64,000 bases of DNA from Jongsikchunia kroppenstedtii DSM 45133. GTDB lineage: Bacteria > Actinomycetota > Actinomycetes > Mycobacteriales > Mycobacteriaceae. The stretch is taken from assembly GCF_000380485.1 (NCBI RefSeq), contig NZ_AQYG01000044.1, positions 62,001-126,000 on the forward strand, given 5' to 3'. Positions 8,523-21,254 of the stretch are shown piece by piece. A model generated the notes under the pieces. It did no database searches. It saw nothing but the letters and a program-made list of their open reading frames with translations, and was not told the DNA's origin. The position numbers and the translations under genes are program-made. The number at the start of each line of letters is the position of its first letter. Position 1 is the stretch's first letter.

Positions 8523-9467
8523 ATGGCAATGATCGAAGTCCAAGGATTGACCAAGAGCTATGGCGGCACCGACGTGGTGCGCGGTGTCGACTTCGAGGTA
8601 TCCGAGGGTGAGATCTTCGGCATCCTCGGACCGAACGGCGCCGGAAAGACGACCACCGTCGAATGCATCGGGGGGTTGCGTACCCGCGACGCCGGGCATG
8701 TGCGCGTCGCCGGCTTCGACCCGGCCGACGAGGATCGAGGCCTGCGCGAGGCGTTGGGAATCCAGCTGCAGGAGAGCCGGCTGCCGGACAAGCAGACGGT
8801 CGGCGAGGCGATGCGGCTGTATTCGAGCTTCTACTCGGCGCCGCGGGATTGGCGGGAACTTCTCGAACGCCTCGACATCCGATCGCAGGAGCGCACCTAC
8901 TTCGGAAACCTGTCCGGCGGACAGAAGCAGCGACTGTCGGTGGCGCTGGCGCTCGTCGGCAACCCGAAGGTCGCGATACTCGACGAGCTGACGACCGGCC
9001 TCGACCCCAGCGCCCGCCGCGAGGTGTGGGGCCTGCTGGAAGACCTCAAGGACACCGGGGTGACATTCCTACTGGTCAGCCACTTCATGGAAGAGGCCGA
9101 GCGGTTGTGCGATCGGGTGGCCGTCATCAACGCGGGGCGGATCGTCGCGCTGGATACCCCGGCGGATCTGGCCGCCGCGGTGCACACCGATCAGCGGATG
9201 TCCTTCATCCCCACCGCGGGCGTGGATCCGGACGTGCTCACCGCGTTGCCGGACGTCCATCGCATCGACCACATCGGCGACCGCGTCGTCGTCACCGGCA
9301 CCGACAACGTGTCCTCGGCGGTGATCATCGCACTCCACGAACGCGGGATCGCATGCCAGAAGCTGCGTGTCGACCAGCCGGGTCTCGACGACGCGTTCCT
9401 CGCATTGACCCGGAACATCGCCACCCCCGAGCAGCACGGGTCCGAGAACCAAGGAGTTCACCGATGA
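8523..9467 (+). CDS. ABC exporter ATP-binding protein (DrrA-like)
   Basis: 314 residues, ATG at 8523 (MAMIEVQGLTKSYGG). Walker A GPNGAGKTT, signature LSGGQKQRLSVALAL, Walker B VAILDELTTGLDPSARR, H-loop LVSHFMEEAE. The C-terminal ~80 residues resemble the regulatory extension of DrrA/CcmA-type ATPases. Its stop overlaps the permease start (ATGA at 9464-9467), so the two are translationally coupled. With the downstream sensor kinase and response regulator it forms a four-gene operon of the kind that detects and pumps out envelope-active compounds (inference). Confidence 0.9.
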   Translation: MAMIEVQGLTKSYGGTDVVRGVDFEVSEGEIFGILGPNGAGKTTTVECIGGLRTRDAGHVRVAGFDPADEDRGLREALGIQLQESRLPDKQTVGEAMRLYSSFYSAPRDWRELLERLDIRSQERTYFGNLSGGQKQRLSVALALVGNPKVAILDELTTGLDPSARREVWGLLEDLKDTGVTFLLVSHFMEEAERLCDRVAVINAGRIVALDTPADLAAAVHTDQRMSFIPTAGVDPDVLTALPDVHRIDHIGDRVVVTGTDNVSSAVIIALHERGIACQKLRVDQPGLDDAFLALTRNIATPEQHGSENQGVHR

Positions 9468-10201
9468 GTTCAGCAACTGCTTTGATCGGCTCGGAAGCGC
9501 GCCTGCTGGCCCGCAATCCCGGCGTCGTGATCTGGACGGTCGTGCTGCCGGTAGCCGCGGCGATCGTCATCGCCTCGATCCCGTCGGCGCGTCGACCGGT
9601 CGACTCGTTCGACGGCCTGAGCGTCTTCCAGGTCTACCAACCCATCCTGGCCCTGTTCGTGCTGGCGATGCTCGCCGTGCAGGCGATGCCCGATGTCCTG
9701 ACCCGGTACCGGGAGATGGGCGTGCTCAAGCGGCTGCGCACCACGCCGGTCTCGCCGGCACTGCTGCTCGCGGCGCAGTTCGTGTTGATCATGGCGGTGT
9801 CGTTCGTCTGTCTCGCGCTGATCGTCGTGATTCCGGGAATCATCTCGGGGCAGTGGCCGCACCACCTGGTCGGGTTCGTCGTCAGCTACCTGCTGGCCTG
9901 CTGGGCGTTTCTCGGCCTGGGCATGGTGATCGCGTCGTTGTTCCGAAATGCCAAGGTGGCGGCGGGATTCGGCACATTGGGGTTCTTCGTGCTCCAGTTC
10001 TTCGCCGGCCTGTGGATTCCGCGGTCGACGATGCCCGGCTGGATGCACACGATCTCGAACCTGACGCCGTCGGGCGCGGGCACGCAGGCGCTCGCCGACA
10101 CCGCCACCACAGGCTGGCCTCCGATCGGCTTCTTCGGCACACTCATCGTGTGGGCAGCCGTCGCAACCGCGATCGCGATGCGGACCTTCAAATGGGAGTA
10201 G
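9464..10201 (+). CDS. ABC-2 type exporter permease
   Basis: 245 residues, ATG at 9464 overlapping the ATPase stop. Six hydrophobic segments are visible: VIWTVVLPVAAAIVIAS, ILALFVLAMLAVQAM, FVLIMAVSFVCLALIVVI, LVGFVVSYLLACWAFLGLGM, FGTLGFFVLQFFAGLWI and a last one ending in AVATAIAM. This is the ABC2_membrane topology of DrrB-like permeases. The coupling helix region PDVLTRYREMGVLKRLRTTPVS between segments 2 and 3 contacts the ATPase in this family. Substrate unknown. Confidence 0.9.
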   Translation: MSSATALIGSEARLLARNPGVVIWTVVLPVAAAIVIASIPSARRPVDSFDGLSVFQVYQPILALFVLAMLAVQAMPDVLTRYREMGVLKRLRTTPVSPALLLAAQFVLIMAVSFVCLALIVVIPGIISGQWPHHLVGFVVSYLLACWAFLGLGMVIASLFRNAKVAAGFGTLGFFVLQFFAGLWIPRSTMPGWMHTISNLTPSGAGTQALADTATTGWPPIGFFGTLIVWAAVATAIAMRTFKWE

Positions 10202-11535
10202 CCGCGCCGGATGGTCGCGCGGTCCGCAGCATCATCGTGCATCGGATTCCCGAACGTGAGCCCCGCGGTCGGTGGATGGACTGCCGCACCACGCTGACGT
10301 GGCCGGACACCCTGCTGCCGCCGGAATCGGAGCTGTGGGGCCTGCGGTTGCTCAACCTAGCCGGGCTGGTGGTTGCGCAGGTGGTCCCGGCGACCGCGAC
10401 CCGACATCTCATCAGCGCGATCGCGATGGTTGCGCTGATGATCTTCACCGAATTCTGGATCCGGATCGAGATCGGCCCGGTATGGCGGCGATTCGCGGTG
10501 TTCGCGGTGAACACCGCGCTTCTCGCTGCGGCGATCGCCGCCACCCCGATGGCTGGTATCGCCTCCTGGTCGGGCTACATGCTCTACGCCTCGCTGTTCA
10601 CCGGGGCGCCACTGCTGTTCTGTGTCGCCGGATCCTGCGTGCTGATGACGGCGACCCAGCGCAACGGCTGGCACAACCTGTCGGTGGTGTGGTGGGTGTC
10701 GATCCTCAGCTGGCTCTTGAATGTGGTCATCGGGCTGGCGGTGGTGGCCGTCATCGATGCACGGGAGACGACACTGCTGCGCCGCCGCGAACTCACCGAC
10801 CAACTGCTCGCCGAACGATCGCGCAACGCCGATCTTCAGCAGGAGATCGTCGAGCAGGCCAGGCGGACCGGCGTACAGGACGAGCGGGCACGGTTGGCGC
10901 GAGAGCTGCACGACACGGTGGCGCAGGGGTTCGTCGCCGTCGTCACCCAGCTGGAATCGATCGACGAGGACGGCCTGGTGTCGGCGGCGCGTGAACGGGT
11001 GGACAACGCCAAGGCGCTGGCGCGAGAGGGGCTGGGCGAAGCCCGGCGAGCGGTCAACGCGCTGCAGCCCGTGCCGTTGGACTCCCGGTCGCTGCCGACA
11101 GCCCTGCAGGACCAGCTCACCGCGTTCGCCGGCCGCAACTCAGTGGCTGCCACCCTCCGGGTCGACGGCGAACCGCGCGTCGTCGACGGGGATGACTCGC
11201 TGCTGCGCATCGTGCAGGAGTCGCTCGCCAATATCGCCCGGCACGCGGGTGCCTCGCACGTCGTGGTGACCCTCACCTACCTCGACGACACCCTGCTGCT
11301 CGACATCCGCGATGACGGTCGCGGCTTCTGCCCACGAGACATCGAGCGCGGTACCGACGGCGGCTTCGGGCTCGTCACTATGACCGAACGCGCCGGGCTC
11401 ATCGGCGGGGTCTTGGAGATCGAATCGGAACCGGGGGCGGGATGCGTCATCTCCGTGGCGGTCCCGACCGCGGCGCCGGGCCCGACGCAGGCGGCCGACG
11501 GTCGCGTGGCGCAAGCAACGGAGGCGGTCCGGTGA
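10192..11535 (+). CDS. Sensor histidine kinase (LiaS/DesK-like)
   Basis: 447 residues. The ATG at 10192 lies inside the end of the permease gene; an in-frame ATG at 10276 is an alternative. The N-terminal ~180 residues hold five or so hydrophobic segments (sensor membrane domain), then a coiled-coil linker (RRRELTDQLLAERSRNADLQ). The HisKA_3 box is ERARLARELHDTVAQGF with the phospho-acceptor His, and the ATP site shows NIARHAGA (N-box) and DIRDDGRGF (G-box). Its partner is the NarL-type regulator that overlaps its stop codon. It likely senses a cell-envelope or drug signal and controls this operon. Confidence 0.9.
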   Translation: MGVAAPDGRAVRSIIVHRIPEREPRGRWMDCRTTLTWPDTLLPPESELWGLRLLNLAGLVVAQVVPATATRHLISAIAMVALMIFTEFWIRIEIGPVWRRFAVFAVNTALLAAAIAATPMAGIASWSGYMLYASLFTGAPLLFCVAGSCVLMTATQRNGWHNLSVVWWVSILSWLLNVVIGLAVVAVIDARETTLLRRRELTDQLLAERSRNADLQQEIVEQARRTGVQDERARLARELHDTVAQGFVAVVTQLESIDEDGLVSAARERVDNAKALAREGLGEARRAVNALQPVPLDSRSLPTALQDQLTAFAGRNSVAATLRVDGEPRVVDGDDSLLRIVQESLANIARHAGASHVVVTLTYLDDTLLLDIRDDGRGFCPRDIERGTDGGFGLVTMTERAGLIGGVLEIESEPGAGCVISVAVPTAAPGPTQAADGRVAQATEAVR

Positions 11536-12167
11536 CCAGCGGAAACTGCGCGCCGATCAGCATCATCGTCGTCGACGACCATCCCGTCGTGCGCGACGGC
11601 ATTCGCGGCATGCTCGAGCGCGAACCGGGCATGGCGGTGATCGGCGAGGCTGGCGACGGCGCCGAGGCGCTCGAGCAGATCGGCCGGCTGCGGCCCGACG
11701 TGGTGCTGATGGACCTGCGCATGCCGGTCGTCGACGGGGTGACCGCGATCCGCCGGATGCGCGCCCTCGACGCTGAGCTGCCGCGCATCCTGGTGCTGAC
11801 GACCTACGACACCGATACCGACATCCGCGCCGCCGTGGACGCCGGTGCGGACGGATACCTGTTGAAGGCGACCCCGCGTGCCGATCTGATCGCCGCGGTT
11901 CGTCGTGCCGCCGCCGGACATCGCGTCCTCGATCCCGGCGCAGCGGCGAGCCTGATGAGCCGTAATCGATTCGATGCCCTCACCGCACGCGAATGCGAGG
12001 TGCTGCGGGCGGTCGCCGGCGGCGGCACCAACCGTCAGGTCGCGGCCGACCTCATGATCAGCGAGGCGACGGTCAAAACGCACCTGCTCCGGCTGTATCC
12101 GAAGCTCGGCGTCAAGGACCGCGCGGCGGCTGTTCGGGTGGCCTTCGAACGCGGCCTCATCCGCTGA
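11532..12167 (+). CDS. NarL/LuxR-type response regulator
   Basis: 211 residues; GTG at 11532 overlaps the kinase stop (GTGA). Receiver domain: VVDDHPVVRDGI acidic pair, phospho-acceptor Asp in VVLMDLRMP, TTYD switch Thr and conserved Lys in GYLLKATPR. The C-terminal LuxR helix-turn-helix reads LTARECEVLRAVAGG ... ATVKTHLLRLYPKLGV. Fully overlapping coding with the kinase implies a matched pair. Target genes probably include the ABC exporter at 8523-10201. Confidence 0.92.
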   Translation: MTSGNCAPISIIVVDDHPVVRDGIRGMLEREPGMAVIGEAGDGAEALEQIGRLRPDVVLMDLRMPVVDGVTAIRRMRALDAELPRILVLTTYDTDTDIRAAVDAGADGYLLKATPRADLIAAVRRAAAGHRVLDPGAAASLMSRNRFDALTARECEVLRAVAGGGTNRQVAADLMISEATVKTHLLRLYPKLGVKDRAAAVRVAFERGLIR

Positions 12168-12563
12168 CTCGGCGGCGCCGCAAGGCGATCCGGTCCGTGA
12201 ACGGATCGTCAAAAGCTCAGAAAATACCCGCGTTTGGGCTTGACGTGCGCCGTGGCGAGTTGCACTCTGTTCGGTGAGGCCGCCAGCCTGCCGAATTCGC
12301 AGGCAGCCACCCGCGTGCCGGGCTGGCAGCTTCGAACTTTTGACTGCGCGTTGGTCAGCGCAGCTGCTATGGCAGTTCCGCCGTGTCTCTGATACAGTTG
12401 GACGTTGCGCTGGCTGCCTCCTGTCCACTTCACGATCCAACGACGTGTGTTCTTCGTCGTGTTCGGTATCGAGCCGTTTTCAGGTCGCATCAGCGACACC
12501 CTGAACAGGGAATTAACCGCAAACGGTTTGAACTAGCACACACACGTGTTGGAAGGACGCATC
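12168..12563 (+). promoter_or_regulatory. rpoB upstream region and leader
   Basis: No gene is evident in these 396 bases. GATACAGTTG at 12391-12400 is a candidate extended -10 for rpoB, which would give a ~160-base leader. Two hairpins lie in that leader: TTCAGG-TCGC (12479-12488) with GCGA ... CCTGAA (12493-12505), and AACCG (12515-12519) with CGGTT (12524-12528). TTGACG at 12240-12245 is a possible upstream -35, without a good -10. Confidence 0.4.
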
Positions 12564-15500
12564 TTGGCAGTCTCCCGCCAGTCCAGCTCAACAGATAGCG
12601 CTTCGCGCTCTACGGTCCCCGGCGCACCGCACCGCGCCTCTTTTGCAAAGATCACCGAGCCCTTGCCGGTTCCGGGTCTGCTCGATCTGCAGCTCGAGTC
12701 GTTCGAGTGGCTCGTCGGCTCGCCCGAGTGGCGAGAGCGTGCGGCGGCTCGCGGCGAAGCGAACCCGACCGGTGGCCTCGAAGAGATCCTCACCGAGCTC
12801 TCGCCGATCGAGGACTTCTCCGGCTCGATGTCGCTGTCGTTCTCCGATCCGCGCTTCGACGAGGTCAAGGCCTCCGTCGAGGAGTGCAAGGACAAGGACA
12901 TGACGTACGCGGCACCGCTGTTCGTCACGGCCGAGTTCATCAACAACAACACCGGTGAGATCAAGTCGCAGACCGTGTTCATGGGCGACTTCCCGATCAT
13001 GACCGACAAGGGCAGCTTCATCATCAACGGCACCGAGCGTGTCGTGGTGAGCCAGCTGGTCCGCAGCCCCGGCGTGTACTTCGATGACACCATCGACAAG
13101 GCCACCGAGAAGACGCTGCACAGCGTCAAGGTGATCCCGAGCCGTGGCGCATGGCTCGAGTTCGACATCGACAAGCGCGACACCGTCGGCGTGCGTATCG
13201 ACCGCAAGCGTCGCCAGTCGGTCACCGTGCTGCTCAAGGCCCTCGGTTGGAGCGCTGAGCAGATCACCCAGCGTTTCGGGTTCTCCGAGATCATGATGTC
13301 GACCCTGGAGAAGGACAACACGGCGGGCACCGACGAGGCGCTGCTGGAGGTCTACCGCAAGCTGCGTCCCGGCGAGCCGCCGACCAAGGAGTCCGCGCAG
13401 TCGCTGCTGGAGAATCTGTTCTTCAAGGAGAAGCGCTACGACCTGGCGCGCGTCGGTCGCTACAAGATCAACAAGAAGCTCGGCCTGACCGACAACCCGA
13501 TGAGCGGTGACTCGGTCCTGACCGAGGACGACATCGTCGCCACCGTCGAGTACCTGGTGCGCCTGCACGAGGCCGACCCGCACACCGTCACCACGATGAC
13601 CGTCCCCGGCGGCATCGAGGTCCCGGTCGAGGTCGACGATATCGACCATTTCGGCAACCGTCGTCTGCGTACCGTGGGCGAGCTGATCCAGAACCAGATC
13701 CGGGTCGGCCTCTCGCGCATGGAGCGCGTCGTCCGCGAGCGGATGACGACCCAGGACGTCGAGGCGATCACGCCGCAGACCCTGATCAACATCCGTCCCG
13801 TCGTGGCCGCGATCAAGGAGTTCTTCGGAACCTCGCAGCTGTCGCAGTTCATGGACCAGAACAACCCGCTGTCGGGTCTGACGCACAAGCGTCGTCTCTC
13901 GGCGCTGGGTCCCGGCGGTCTGTCGCGTGAGCGCGCCGGCCTCGAGGTCCGCGACGTCCACCCGTCGCACTACGGCCGCATGTGCCCGATCGAGACCCCT
14001 GAGGGCCCGAACATCGGTCTCATCGGGTCGCTGTCGGTGTACGCGCGGGTCAACCCGTTCGGTTTCATCGAGACGCCGTACCGCAAGGTGATCGACGGCA
14101 AGGTCTCCGACGTCCTGGAGTACCTGACCGCCGACGAAGAGGATCGGTACCTGATCGCTCAGGCCAACACGAACTTCGACGCCGACGGCACCATCACCGA
14201 CGAGCGCGTGCTCGTTCGCAAGAAGGGCTCCGAGGTCGAGTTCGTGTCGGCGTCGCAGGTCGAGTACCTGGACGTCTCGCCGCGCCAGATGGTGTCGGTC
14301 GCGACCGCGATGATCCCGTTCCTCGAGCACGACGATGCTAACCGTGCCCTGATGGGCGCGAACATGCAGCGTCAGGCCGTGCCGCTGGTGCGCAGCGAGT
14401 CGCCCCTGGTCGGCACCGGCATGGAGCTGCGTGCCGCGGTCGACGCCGGTGACGTCATCATCAACTCGAAGTCCGGTGTGGTGGAAGAGGTTTCGGCCGA
14501 CTACATCACCGTGATGGCTGATGACGGCACCCGGGAGACCTACCGGATGCGCAAGTTCGCGCGTTCGAACCAGGGCACCTGCGCCAACCAGCGTCCGATC
14601 GTGGACGAGGGCCAGCGCGTCGAGTCGGGCCAGGTCCTGGCCGACGGGCCGTGCACCGACAACGGTGAGATGGCGCTCGGCAAGAACCTGCTCGTGGCGA
14701 TCATGCCGTGGGAAGGCCACAACTACGAGGACGCGATCATCCTGAGCCAGCGGCTCGTGGAGGAGGACACCCTCACCTCGATCCACATCGAGGAGCACGA
14801 GATCGACGCCCGCGACACCAAGCTGGGCGCCGAGGAGATCACCCGGGACATCCCGAACGTCTCCGACGAGGTGCTGGCCGATCTCGATGAGCGCGGCATC
14901 GTCCGCATCGGTGCCGAGGTCCGCGACGGCGACATCCTGGTCGGCAAGGTCACGCCGAAGGGCGAGACCGAGCTGACCCCGGAGGAGCGCCTGCTGCGTG
15001 CCATCTTCGGTGAGAAGGCCCGCGAGGTGCGCGACACCTCGCTGAAGGTGCCGCACGGTGAGACCGGAAAGGTGATCGGCGTCCGCGTCTTCAGCCGCGA
15101 TGACGACGACGACCTGCCCCCGGGCGTCAACGAGCTGGTGCGGGTCTACGTCGCGCAGAAGCGCAAGATCCAGGACGGCGACAAGCTGGCCGGCCGCCAC
15201 GGCAACAAGGGCGTCATCGGCAAGATCCTCCCGCAGGAGGACATGCCGTTCCTGCCCGACGGCACCCCGGTCGACATCATCCTGAACACCCACGGCGTGC
15301 CGCGGCGTATGAACATCGGCCAGATCCTGGAGACCCACCTCGGGTGGATCGCCAAGGCCGGTTGGAACATCGACGTGGCCGGCGGCGTTCCGGACTGGGC
15401 GTCGAAGCTGCCCGAGGACATGCTCTCGGCCGAGCCGGACACCAACACCGCGACGCCGGTGTTCGACGGTGCGACCGACGATGAGCTGACGGGTCTGCTG

Positions 15501-16073
15501 AGCTCGACCCTGCCGAACCGCGATGGTGAGGTCATGGTCAACGGCGACGGCAAGGCGATGTTGTTCGACGGCCGCTCCGGCGAGCCGTTCCCGTACCCGG
15601 TCTCGGTCGGCTACATGTACATCATCAAGCTGCACCACCTGGTCGACGACAAGATCCACGCGCGTTCGACCGGTCCGTACTCGATGATCACCCAGCAGCC
15701 GCTCGGCGGTAAGGCCCAGTTCGGTGGCCAGCGCTTCGGTGAGATGGAGTGCTGGGCGATGCAGGCCTACGGCGCGGCGTACACGCTGCAGGAGCTGCTC
15801 ACCATCAAGTCGGACGACGTGGTCGGCCGCGTGAAGGTGTACGAGGCCATCGTCAAGGGCGAGAACATCCCGGAGCCGGGTATCCCCGAGTCGTTCAAGG
15901 TCCTCCTCAAGGAACTGCAGTCGCTCTGCCTGAACGTGGAGGTGCTGTCGTCCGACGGCGCGGCCATCACCATGCAGGACAGCGACGACGAGGACCTGGA
16001 GCGGGCCGCGGCCAACCTGGGAATCAACCTGTCGCGCAACGAATCCGCGACTGTCGACGATCTCGCGAACTGA
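12564..16073 (+). CDS. rpoB: RNA polymerase beta subunit
   Basis: 1169 residues from the TTG at 12564, chosen because GGAAGGA lies 6 bases upstream and LAVSRQS matches the start used for mycobacterial RpoB; the frame also allows a GTG at 12546. All conserved beta-subunit regions are present, including [14 protein letters not shown] in the rifampicin-resistance-determining region (about 13830-13925). There the residues corresponding to the common resistance sites are wild type (D in FMDQN, H in THKRR, S in RLSAL). The C-terminal [19 protein letters not shown] region completes the catalytic core. It forms an operon with rpoC, 50 bases downstream. Confidence 0.99.
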   Translation: MAVSRQSSSTDSASRSTVPGAPHRASFAKITEPLPVPGLLDLQLESFEWLVGSPEWRERAAARGEANPTGGLEEILTELSPIEDFSGSMSLSFSDPRFDEVKASVEECKDKDMTYAAPLFVTAEFINNNTGEIKSQTVFMGDFPIMTDKGSFIINGTERVVVSQLVRSPGVYFDDTIDKATEKTLHSVKVIPSRGAWLEFDIDKRDTVGVRIDRKRRQSVTVLLKALGWSAEQITQRFGFSEIMMSTLEKDNTAGTDEALLEVYRKLRPGEPPTKESAQSLLENLFFKEKRYDLARVGRYKINKKLGLTDNPMSGDSVLTEDDIVATVEYLVRLHEADPHTVTTMTVPGGIEVPVEVDDIDHFGNRRLRTVGELIQNQIRVGLSRMERVVRERMTTQDVEAITPQTLINIRPVVAAIKEFFGTSQLSQFMDQNNPLSGLTHKRRLSALGPGGLSRERAGLEVRDVHPSHYGRMCPIETPEGPNIGLIGSLSVYARVNPFGFIETPYRKVIDGKVSDVLEYLTADEEDRYLIAQANTNFDADGTITDERVLVRKKGSEVEFVSASQVEYLDVSPRQMVSVATAMIPFLEHDDANRALMGANMQRQAVPLVRSESPLVGTGMELRAAVDAGDVIINSKSGVVEEVSADYITVMADDGTRETYRMRKFARSNQGTCANQRPIVDEGQRVESGQVLADGPCTDNGEMALGKNLLVAIMPWEGHNYEDAIILSQRLVEEDTLTSIHIEEHEIDARDTKLGAEEITRDIPNVSDEVLADLDERGIVRIGAEVRDGDILVGKVTPKGETELTPEERLLRAIFGEKAREVRDTSLKVPHGETGKVIGVRVFSRDDDDDLPPGVNELVRVYVAQKRKIQDGDKLAGRHGNKGVIGKILPQEDMPFLPDGTPVDIILNTHGVPRRMNIGQILETHLGWIAKAGWNIDVAGGVPDWASKLPEDMLSAEPDTNTATPVFDGATDDELTGLLSSTLPNRDGEVMVNGDGKAMLFDGRSGEPFPYPVSVGYMYIIKLHHLVDDKIHARSTGPYSMITQQPLGGKAQFGGQRFGEMECWAMQAYGAAYTLQELLTIKSDDVVGRVKVYEAIVKGENIPEPGIPESFKVLLKELQSLCLNVEVLSSDGAAITMQDSDDEDLERAAANLGINLSRNESATVDDLAN

Positions 16074-16123
16074 TCGCCGAACGACCAACTGACTGACTAG
16101 AAGAGACACTGGAAAGGCATTAA

Positions 16124-20080
<3,957 letters not shown>

Positions 20081-20098
20081 TAGCCGCGCCTGAAGGCG

Positions 20099-20166
20099 CA
20101 AACCCGGAACGAAACGACGTCCCCCACTCGAATTCGAGTGGGGGACGTCGTCGTAGGTGGGGTTTG
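20099..20166. repeat. 68-bp composite palindrome, copy 1
   Basis: Outer arms CAAACCC (20099-20105) and GGGTTTG (20160-20166) enclose a perfect 38-bp palindrome (20114-20151) centred on GAATTC, with 8-base spacers on each side. Copy 2 at 21176-21243 matches it in register with no gaps; I count 56 of 68 identical positions. It may also act as the rpoC terminator, though no T-run follows. A small hairpin GCGCC-TGAA-GGCGC (20086-20099) precedes it. Confidence 0.9.
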
Positions 20167-20210
20167 TGGCCTGGCGGAGCCGAATCCGTGCGGTGTGCGT
20201 CTGAACTGAC

Positions 20211-21167
20211 ATGGACGCATTTCCTGTCGACGACGACGGACTCATTCGGCTGGACACCACGCGATCACTCGGATTCAACGATCGCGAACTGCAACGCGCG
20301 TGCGAACGGGGAGAACTCGACCGAGTCGGTCCAGGGGTATATGCCGCACCGGCGGACCGCACGCCGGAGGAACGGCACCGCCTGACGGTGCTCGCCGCGT
20401 CGACCACGAATGACGTTGTGATCAGCCATAGTTCGGCGGCAGTTGTGCACCGGCTGCCCATGCTCGGTCCGGATCTGTCCCGAGTGCACATCACCTCGGC
20501 CACGACTGACCGTGGATATCGGCGTGGGCATCGATACCTGCATCCCGGATGGTTGGCACCTGCCGACGTCGTGCAGATCGACGGTGTTTGGGTGACGGTC
20601 ATCGAGCGCACCGCGTTCGATGTGGCGCGGAGTAGTCCCCATGGATTCGCAGGTGCCCTGGCTGTGTTCGACGCCGCGCTCCGAGCGGGCGCGGATCGAG
20701 ACCGCATGGCGGGATACGCACGTCGGCCACAAACCGGCGTGGCGGTGGCGCGTCGCGCGTTGCTGTATGCGGACCCGCTGTCGGAGAACCCCGGCGAGTC
20801 TCTGGGACGTGCCCAGATGATCGAGGCCGGGCTGCCGATGCCGCGGCTGCAGTGCGAGATCTACGACATCGATGGCGATTTCGTCGGCCGACCCGACTAC
20901 GAATGGCGTGACGGATCGGGCAGGCGCGTTGTGGGCGAGTTCGATGGGGTCGGCAAGTATCTGAAGTACCTGAGTGCGGGTGAATCGGCCGAGACGGCGA
21001 TTCGTCGAGAGAAGGAACGCGAAGGAAGGTTGCAGGATCTCGGAGTCATCGTCGTGCGCTGGACGTGGCGAGAACTGCAGCGGCGACGGATGGTGCCTCG
21101 AGTTCGGGCGCAGCTCTTGGCGGTCGGCATGATCGAGTCGTCTGATCCCGCCAACCCGGCAGCGTGA
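20211..21167 (+). CDS. AbiEi-type winged helix plus Vsr/DUF559-like nuclease protein
   Basis: 318 residues, ATG at 20211. The N-terminal ~60 residues (LGFNDRELQRACERGELDR, then GVYAAPADRTPEE) match the winged-helix domain of AbiEi-type antitoxins. A middle domain (ISHSSAAVVHRLPML ... VTVIERTAFDVAR) is also AbiEi-like. The C-terminus resembles a Vsr/DUF559 PD-(D/E)xK nuclease: GRPDYEW, then VVGEFDGVGKY, then RREKEREGRLQDLGV and VVRWTWREL. No AbiEii-type nucleotidyltransferase toxin is adjacent. Solitary proteins of this build are common and multicopy in Mycobacteriales (recalled); function unknown. The gene fills the space between two near-identical palindromes almost exactly. Confidence 0.8.
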   Translation: MDAFPVDDDGLIRLDTTRSLGFNDRELQRACERGELDRVGPGVYAAPADRTPEERHRLTVLAASTTNDVVISHSSAAVVHRLPMLGPDLSRVHITSATTDRGYRRGHRYLHPGWLAPADVVQIDGVWVTVIERTAFDVARSSPHGFAGALAVFDAALRAGADRDRMAGYARRPQTGVAVARRALLYADPLSENPGESLGRAQMIEAGLPMPRLQCEIYDIDGDFVGRPDYEWRDGSGRRVVGEFDGVGKYLKYLSAGESAETAIRREKEREGRLQDLGVIVVRWTWRELQRRRMVPRVRAQLLAVGMIESSDPANPAA

Positions 21168-21175
21168 CCGTGCCG

Positions 21176-21243
21176 CAAACCCGCCGCCGAGCGACGTTCC
21201 CCACTCGAAATCGAGTGGGGAACGTCGTCGCGAGTGGGGTTTG
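21176..21243. repeat. 68-bp composite palindrome, copy 2
   Basis: Outer arms CAAACCC (21176-21182) and GGGTTTG (21237-21243), 9-base spacers, inner 36-base palindrome (21192-21227) with a central AA mismatch. Relative to copy 1, the substitutions at 21198 and 21221 are paired (C-G to T-A), so the stem is preserved. It lies 8 bases after the nuclease-like gene's stop and 11 before the stop of the convergent acyl-CoA dehydrogenase, so it could also terminate both. Confidence 0.9.
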
Positions 21244-21254
21244 CCAGTGACGGC

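Noticed and set aside
11277-12440. Open frame antisense to the sensor kinase/response regulator
   Set aside because: Same antisense effect; the plus-strand kinase and regulator carry all expected motifs.
13830-13925. Rifampicin-resistance mutation in rpoB
   Set aside because: The residues at the usual resistance positions in the FMDQN, THKRR and RLSAL segments are the sensitive forms.
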